Source: Pleurotus ostreatus/Saccharomyces cerevisiae fusant | Taxonomy: Eukaryota > Opisthokonta | Length of the DNA: 12,170 bases | NCBI GenBank assembly: GCA_024196135.1 | Contig: JAMQCK010001090.1 | Coordinates: 1-12,170 of the forward strand | Direction: 5' to 3' | Shown: positions 7,330 to 12,170 of the stretch, piece by piece | Position numbering within the stretch: the stretch's first letter is position 1 | Layout of the letters: each line of letters starts with the position of its first letter | The notes under the pieces: model-generated | The model's input: only the letters and a program-made list of their open reading frames with translations | Database searches by the model: none | What the model was told of the DNA's origin: nothing | Position numbers and translations under genes: made by a program

Positions 7330-8639
7330 CTATCTGAACCGCGAATCCATCCCCATCTGTGCGATCTTCGCCACCTCCACTTCCGATAAGCCGAGCCCTA
7401 GGGGCGGCGCAGCAAGGAGCACAGCGTACTCAGCGACGAGGTTGGTCCTGAAGGGCAGCGCGTCGTCGGTCTTTAGAAGCGAAGGACAAGATGCGGAAGG
7501 GGAGGGTGAGAGAAGGCCGTCAGCAGGAGACGTTCAGCAACCAATGTAGAGTTAAACTTACGCATATCGCTATCCGGTAGTTGTGCTTGAGGTAGTGACG
7601 GATATGATGCGCGTCGAGCGAGGTGACGGTTTTGCATCTGTGGGATGAAAATGAGCTCGAGGATGGGCCGTGCTTAGACTAAGATCATACGTACAGAAGG
7701 TTAGAGCTCAGGCATATCTCGATGCAGGTGTCCGCTTGTACGACTGCGTGAATCGTCTCGTCGTCGAGGAAGGTGGCGTGCCCGAGACGATTGGGCTTGA
7801 AGGACAGCAGCTGAAGTGTGTCTTCGCGCGTGTTATCTGGAGTCTATCCGAGACGAAATCAAAGTTCAGGAGGGCGTGCGAGGGTATGAGTGAATGATGA
7901 GCGTACCTCAGCGATATGCAGAGTAATCCCCAGCCCAGCTTCGCGAGCCGCTCGGAAGTGCCGTTCGAAAATGGTCATGTCGCCCGCCTGAATGATCTCA
8001 GCGTTCTTTTCACTTCCTAGACACGAACATACCAACCAGCGGACTCCCACATAGGTCAACCCCGACTACACGGCGACCCTCCGCCTTGAGCTTCTTCGCA
8101 ATTGCCACGCATTCCTCCGCATCTTCGTCACTCATCCGGCGATCCAGGCTGACAACGAGCGCCGCACGCTCCGCAGGGTAGCGTTCTACCTCGCCGAGCA
8201 CAGCCTCAACATACGACAAGCGCGTCATTCCCGTCGAGGTTACGGCGCGCGGTGTGCTGCGCAGCTCGAGGTATGCGCATTGTGGGTCCGGGCCGTCGAG
8301 GAAGTCGGCGAGGACGGCACGTGCGGTGAGGGCGACGGTATCGGGCGTTGATGTTAGCGCGTATATTGCGGGGAAGAGGTCAAAGAAGGAGTGAATAGTA
8401 TCAAGATTGACACCGGATTGGAGAGCTTGAATGCCGGACTCGATTGCGGCGGAGGAGACGGCGGCGGTCGGCCTTTTCGCGTATTCGAGAGCCAAAGATC
8501 TCAGTACGTCAAGGGGTATAGATCCATTGAGATGTGCATGGAGTTCAGCCTTCTGAAGGCCGTTGATGAAATTAATCTGAGCGGGAGATAGGGAATCTAG
8601 AGCAGCCTTAGCGGGCCCGGCGACGACGACAGAAGCCAT
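7330..8639 (-). CDS. ADAL: Adenosine-deaminase-like protein (ADAL / N6-methyl-AMP deaminase family), 349 aa, 5 exons
   Basis: Exons in order of translation: 8639-8037, 7987-7907, 7843-7695, 7637-7562 and 7470-7330; introns of 49, 63, 57 and 91 bp. All metallo-deaminase residues are present: the zinc pair in HAHLNGS (His34, His36), His225 and the acid Glu228 in LHIAE, His250 in LGHATF, and Asp305-Asp306 in CTDD. ELHAHLNGS, YLELRSTPR and VDLCGSP are characteristic of ADAL and differ from true adenosine, adenine or AMP deaminases. The length is close to that of the human enzyme. Known family members hydrolyse N6-methyl-AMP, and some related substituted AMPs, to IMP in the cytosol, clearing modified nucleotides from RNA turnover. 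The start at 8639 (GACATGG) leaves a normal N-terminus; in-frame ATGs at 8672 and 8690 could give a short extension. Intron 1 has two donors 4 nt apart (8036 and 8032); only the first keeps the frame. The gene is divergent from the SET gene at 9215. Confidence 0.95.
7988..8036 (-). other. ADAL intron 1 with competing donor sites
   Basis: The frame-keeping donor is CTG|GTTGGT at 8036; the acceptor is ATTCAG, ending at 7988. It yields CGSPL-AGDMTIF, which continues the family sequence. A donor closer to consensus, G|GTATGT, begins at 8032. Its use adds 4 nt and shifts the frame to a TGA at 7910-7908 inside exon 2. Reading through the unspliced intron also meets a TGA. The intron call itself is firm; actual donor usage cannot be read from DNA. 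Confidence 0.8.
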
Positions 8640-8820
8640 GTCGAGAGTGCTGCGTAAACAGTCGCAATCCATTGAGCGCCAGCATCGCATTCTTGGTGAG
8701 CTACCCGCGACTGACCTGATGGTGACCTTGTGTGAACGCCCCAAGGGGAGTGCACTCAGAAAGGAAGGTGATGGCAGGAAACAAGCGCCCCGATCGCTGA
8801 TCCCGATCTGGAACAAAGGC

Positions 8821-8840
8821 AACTCCACGTGTACGGAGTT
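8821..8840. promoter_or_regulatory. 20-bp inverted repeat AACTCC-N8-GGAGTT with CACGTG core
   Basis: The six-base arms AACTCC (8821-8826) and GGAGTT (8835-8840) are perfect complements around ACGTGTAC, and a CACGTG overlaps the left arm (8826-8831). The symmetry suggests a dimeric transcription-factor site in the shared promoter of ADAL and the SET gene. The binding factor is unknown. Confidence 0.4.
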
Positions 8841-8860
8841 AAATCACGTTTGCTCCCAAC

Positions 8861-8880
8861 CGCCAACATCCGCCAACATG
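8861..8880. repeat. 10-bp tandem duplication (CGCCAACAT)
   Basis: CGCCAACATC is followed immediately by CGCCAACATG in the divergent promoter. It could be a doubled regulatory site or a simple slippage product. Confidence 0.45.
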
Positions 8881-9137
8881 GTGGAATTTCAGGGTGGCCA
8901 TCGCCTCGCGCCAGCCTCGGGGTCCCTGTTTGCTCGGCACTTTGTGATTTCTCTCCGCGCATTGCGGTCCAGATCTCACCAAAATCATCGCCTACAAGCG
9001 GTCGTCAACCTGCGCTTATGTTTCTCTTTGACGCATTGGGCTGGCGAATTTTTCATATCCGGTCTCCATTGAAAGCGGCATGACGGTCAAAGGATGATCG
9101 GACTGCATGGTCAGTGGCAATGCTTATGCTCGTCGGG

Positions 9138-9144
9138 TATAAAG
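9138..9144 (+). promoter_or_regulatory. TATA box (TATAAAG) of the first SET gene
   Basis: A GGTATAAAGG element lies 77 bp before the ATG at 9215, followed by a CT-rich stretch rich in CTCTATCTATC that suits a fungal transcription start. No ATG occurs between this stretch and 9215. Confidence 0.55.
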
Positions 9145-9214
9145 GTAGCTCAACAAAGTCACTCACTCCCTCTCTATCTATCTCTTTCACCCCTGTATAC
9201 CGTCCTGCGCAAAA

Positions 9215-10533
9215 ATGGGCTTCGATATCGCTACCGCGATGCGGAAAATGGCAGAGGCGCACGGTACGCTATTGTATACCTCACTGTAATATCTTCTCAC
9301 ATCACGCAGGACCAGGTAAATGCGACGACGCCGATTGCTCGATATGCATCCCTGGGAAAGACATAGCTTTCCCGCACAAAAACACCGACCGCTTCGTCGT
9401 CTTCGCCACCATTGCCACCGCTGGAACCCCTCAGGATGGTGCCACCGAAGCTATGCTCGACATCGAAACCAGGGACGCCCTCTTCGCCCAACCGGGCTTC
9501 CCCAAGCCACTCACCCACCTTCTCATTCCGACCTTCCGTATTGGGCCCGCCGGCGAGAAAGGACTGGGCATGTTTGCAACCCGCCGTCTGCGCACGGGCG
9601 CCCTCATCGTCAACGAGCGGCCCTTCATTGTCCAGCCCATATGTAGGGCTGCGTGCGACGCGTGCGACCACATGATATGCCGTGCTGTCCCCGCTGGACA
9701 AGTTGGGTACACCATAGAGGAGCGAGAGAAGAACTTAGAGCTCTCGCTCAACCGCATGTCTGAGGAGAAGCGCGAGGAGTTTCTCGCGCTGATGTGCTCC
9801 CACAGCGAGCATCGCGCCGGATCTGGCCCGCTGCTGTCGCGCACGCGCAACAATGCATGGCCGGCACTGGGCGGGTACAAATTCGCAGGCCTCGATGGTC
9901 AAGATGGCCAGTATCTCGCTGTCTTTGATCAGCTTTCGCGCATGAACCACAGGTGCGTGTTGCGTGTCTATCCATGTGTCCTATGCGAACTAAACGACCG
10001 TGTGCTCTAGTTGTCGCCCGAATGCCTCGTACCACTGGGACTCAGACACCTTCTCTGGCAGCCTGCGCGCCGTTCGAGACATCGCGCCCGGCGAGGAGAT
10101 TACCGTCTCGTACTGCGGCACGGTCGACCGCCTGTACAGCGAGCGCAGAGCCTTGCTTGCGCCCTGGGGCTTCGAGTGCGACTGCCGCGCATGCGTCGAG
10201 GGGGATGCCGCGGATATACGCTGCGACCAGATCATCGCAGAATATGATGAACTACCGTTCCCCCTCACGTCGGACATCGGCGTGGAGCTCGGGTACCGCC
10301 ATGTCATTCAGCGCATAGAGGAAGAAGGACTGGAATCTATGGACCACTACTACCGATCGCACGTGCATCTGACGCGGTACTACAGGTGGGCGCGGGACGT
10401 GGCAAAGGCGCAGGCGTGCGAGGAGAAACTGAACGCAATATCCTGGGCGCAGCGTCGTGAGCCGTTCGAGCCTGCGAAGTACGAGGGTGTGTGGCCGATG
10501 CTGGACGGCAGTATTCTGTATCACATGAAGTAA
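9215..10533 (+). CDS. SET-domain protein, putative lysine methyltransferase, 404 aa, 3 exons (tandem copy 1)
   Basis: Exons 9215-9263, 9310-9952 and 10011-10533; introns of 46 and 58 bp. The SET core is complete: EKGLGMFATRRL (SAM-binding GxG, about 99-110), NHSCRPNA (229-236, restored across the second intron), PGEEITVSYCG with the catalytic-type Tyr265, and a post-SET FECDCRAC cluster (Cys287, 289, 292), which with Cys232 could bind zinc. The helical tail (about 295-404) resembles the C-terminal region of SMYD-like fungal SET proteins. No MYND zinc finger is present: the region between the two SET halves (about 128-215) has a few Cys (128, 132, 135, 140) but lacks the MYND pattern. An extra Cys motif, CDDADCSIC (21-29), sits near the N-terminus. 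The substrate is unknown; members of such expanded fungal SET families are mostly uncharacterised. The ATG at 9215 is the first after the TATA box. Confidence 0.93.
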
Positions 10534-11258
10534 ATTAGCTACACTTTCGCAGATATATGTCTTTTATTTTCAGAGAGGCTTAGTTAGCCAGGACACCGAA
10601 GCTGGTCGAACAGCCGCCCTCTTTCATTGGACTGCTCGTCGAGTAGGCGGGTGTGAAGGTGATTCTATGGGAGATCGCATATTTCGCCGAGATGATAGTA
10701 TGGGATTTCTTTGCATGTGTTTTCAGCAGCGACGAGATCAGCCAGAAGATGAACGCGTCGGACAAAAAGTCGATTCGGCTAGCTGAACAACAATGGTGCA
10801 CGTGGCAAGTCGGCAAAGGCCGGTCTTTGTCGATGCTCAAAATGGCAATACAGTGTTCTTGTCGGCTACCACCATCACGTCGGCATTTCACTCAACAATG
10901 CACCGCGACTACCCTGAAATCCGCGCGCAAACTTCGAGCGCGTGCGAATGAAGGAGCTTTGTGATACTCGGATGCTGCAAAATCGTTCTCGCGCCATAGG
11001 TCTTTCAGAACACACGCAAACCCGAACATGAAAGGCCAGATGTAGACATTCTATTTATGTGCTTGCTTGTGACTCTTGGCCCGACGCAAAGGCCAGCTGC
11101 GAACCGTTCATGACTCGTTTGATATGTTCATGGATGCGCTTTGACCGCCGTCCAGACCTATATAACCACGCCCGTACTTATATTCCTCTCCCTCGTCCCA
11201 CAACCACCTCTCAGCTTTCTCCCATTTCGCAACCGCCCTCCAGCTTTCTTCAGCAAAC
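10534..11258. other. Spacer between the two SET genes
   Basis: This 725-bp stretch holds the 3' UTR of the first SET gene (AT-rich just after its stop) and the promoter of the second. A CACGTG site is at 10799-10804 and a TATATAA box at 11159-11165. A reverse-strand open frame of about 100 codons (10580-10891) has no ATG-supported family match or credible exons. I see no remnant of a third SET copy. Confidence 0.5.
11159..11165 (+). promoter_or_regulatory. TATA box (TATATAA) of the second SET gene
   Basis: CCTATATAACC lies 100 bp before the ATG at 11259 and is followed by a CT- and CA-rich leader (about 11180-11250), the same design as for the first SET gene. Confidence 0.55.
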
Positions 11259-12170
11259 ATGATGACCGACGACGCCATAATGCACATCGTGTCGATGGGC
11301 CTCCGCAGTAAGTCGATGTGTGGCACTCCATGCTTCATCTGACGCCCTCTTTACAGACGACCCACGACGTCCTGAGGACAACACCCCGCGCCACCGGAAC
11401 GACATGTACATGAACGTAGGCAATGGCCGAGCCATATGCACCACGATCCCCGCCGTCAACCGAACACCCAAGGACGTGCTCCTGCGCGACGGTACCTCCG
11501 AGATCATGCTCGACGCCGCCACCAAGCGCAAGCTCTACGCGCAGAAGGACTTCCCGAAGCCACTCACCCAGCCCGCCTCCCTCGCGCACCGCATCTCTCC
11601 CGCCGGGAAGAAGGGCCTCGGCATGTTCGCCACTCGCGCTCTGAGCGCTGGCGACCTCATCCTCGCCGAGCGGCCCCTCATGGTGCGCGCGCTCGGCGCG
11701 CCGCTGTACACGGGCGCGCAGATGGGCCTCTTCCGTAATCCCCCACACCTCGTGAGCCGCGTCGTCGAGATGGAGTTCCAGATCGAGGTCATGGTGCAGC
11801 GGATGGTGCCGAAGAACCGCAATGCGTTCTTGGCGCTCACCAACTCGCCCGACTTTAGTGGGTGTGGCAATCTCGTGGGGCGTATGTACACGAATGGGCG
11901 GGATGTGCTGCAGGGCTTCACGTTCTCTGGGATGCCGGGCGGTAGCGCAACGTATACGGGCCTCTTCGACAAGTTGTCAAGGGTGAACCATAGGCGAGTG
12001 GTATCGCGATCATTGTATGGTTAGTTGTACTAACGACATTCCTCTAGCTGCACCCCGAACGCTGTCTTCACCTGGGACAGCCTATCTTTCTCCGGCAGCC
12101 TGCGCGCCATCCGCGATATCCAGCCCGACGAGGAGATCACCATCACCTACTGCAACCCCTCCTTGTCGAC
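11259..12170 (+). CDS. SET-domain protein, tandem paralogue, C-terminus cut by window end (269 codons visible)
   Basis: Exons 11259-11307, 11357-11993 and 12048-12170 (continuing beyond). The first intron is 49 bp (GTAAGT...TTACAG). The second is 54 bp and starts with GC: AG|GCGAGT...CTCTAG. Visible motifs: KKGLGMFATRAL (SAM-binding, about 101-112), FDKLSRVNHSCTPNA restored across intron 2 (Ser229, Cys230) and DEEITITYC with Tyr263. The post-SET part lies outside the window. Blocks such as FPKPLT, PAGxKGLGMFATR and FSGSLRA[VI]RDI are shared with the gene at 9215. Exon 1 is exactly 49 nt in both genes and the intron phases agree, so they arose by duplication. Here the N-terminal Cys motif of copy 1 is missing and the segment between the SET halves has diverged. 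The start could be 11259 or the adjacent ATG at 11262; both are in frame. Substrate unknown. Confidence 0.9.
11994..12047 (+). other. Probable GC-AG intron in the second SET gene
   Basis: No GT at this junction keeps the frame and the NHSC motif. AG|GCGAGT as donor with CCTCTAG as acceptor yields AAC CAT AGC TGC (NHSC), at the same codon and phase as the GT-AG intron of the paralogue. A perfect TACTAAC branch point (12028-12034) lies 13 bases before the acceptor. Later GT donors (GTGGTA, GTATCG) give the wrong phase. Confidence 0.8.

Larger units (their letters stand above)
8640..9214. promoter_or_regulatory. Divergent promoter region between ADAL (-) and the SET gene (+)
   Basis: This 575-bp spacer must hold the promoters of both genes. 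It contains an inverted repeat with a CACGTG core (8821-8840), a 10-bp tandem duplication of CGCCAACATS (8861-8880), a TATAAAG box (9138-9144) for the SET gene, and a CT-rich leader (about 9163-9193). No gene is supported within it. A possible ADAL leader intron (acceptor TTTACGCAG just before the ATG) is suggestive only. Confidence 0.55.

Noticed and set aside
8640..8828. N-terminal extension of ADAL back to 8828
   Set aside because: The extended frame begins with GTG and has no conserved features. The ATG at 8639 gives a protein of normal family length; the ATGs at 8672 and 8690 remain only possible alternatives.
9590..9860. MYND zinc finger inside the first SET gene
   Set aside because: The few Cys residues (128, 132, 135, 140) do not give the MYND C-x2-C...C-x2-C...H-x3-C pattern, so the protein is not called a true SMYD.
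10580..10891. Reverse-strand open frame of about 100 codons between the SET genes, examined as a possible small secreted or pheromone-like protein
   Set aside because: The end (GGCSTSFGVLAN) is not a CaaX motif, there is no signal peptide, and attempts to add upstream exons gave no consistent protein.
11994..12024. Reading the second SET gene as ending in NHRRVVSRSLYG followed by a stop (pseudogene)
   Set aside because: A GC-AG intron with an ideal branch point at the position of the paralogue's intron restores NHSCTPNA and an open SET frame to the window end.

Overview
The window looks like nuclear DNA of a filamentous basidiomycete, most likely an Agaricomycete. The reasons are a dense set of intron-containing genes, very short introns (46 to 147 bp, mostly about 50 bp) with GT(R)NGT donors and CTAAC/CTGAC-like branch points, GC-rich coding sequence, CT-rich leaders before start codons, and a fungal-type Zn2Cys6 transcription factor. 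Nothing points to a bacterium, phage or mobile element. I see no tRNA, rRNA, CRISPR array or transposon. The genus cannot be fixed from the sequence alone.

Layout: (1) 177-1507 (+), a 359-residue Zn2Cys6 regulator in four exons, with its zinc cluster spread over three exons, one of them a 31-nt microexon. (2) 1508-3094, a long intergenic stretch ending in the gene 2 promoter region. (3) 3095-4402 (+), a 402-residue lysine/alanine-rich protein of unknown function with an N-terminal hydrophobic segment and a C-terminal basic coiled coil. (4) 5180-7111 (+), a 643-residue, apparently disordered, repeat-containing protein of unknown function, preceded by a likely 5' UTR intron. (5) 7330-8639 (-), a complete five-exon adenosine-deaminase-like gene (ADAL, N6-methyl-AMP deaminase family), convergent with gene 3. 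(6) 9215-10533 (+), a complete SET-domain protein, divergent from ADAL. (7) 11259-12170 (+), a second SET-domain gene with the same exon design, cut by the window end. It is a tandem paralogue of (6).

I rebuilt gene structures by matching donor/acceptor phases and checking that family motifs are restored across junctions: the CX2CX6CX5CX2CX8C zinc cluster, SET NHSC..N, and the ADAL LHIAE / LGH / TDD motifs. The most notable points are the tandem SET pair with identical intron positions and phases, one of them a probable GC-AG intron; a 4-nt donor ambiguity in ADAL intron 1, where the stronger-looking donor gives a premature stop; the zinc-cluster microexon; two period-6 residue repeats in the unknown gene 3 protein; and repeated CACGTG sites, including a double site, between genes. 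No defence system, biosynthetic cluster or clearly new system is evident. The two uncharacterised proteins and the SET pair are the best candidates for follow-up.
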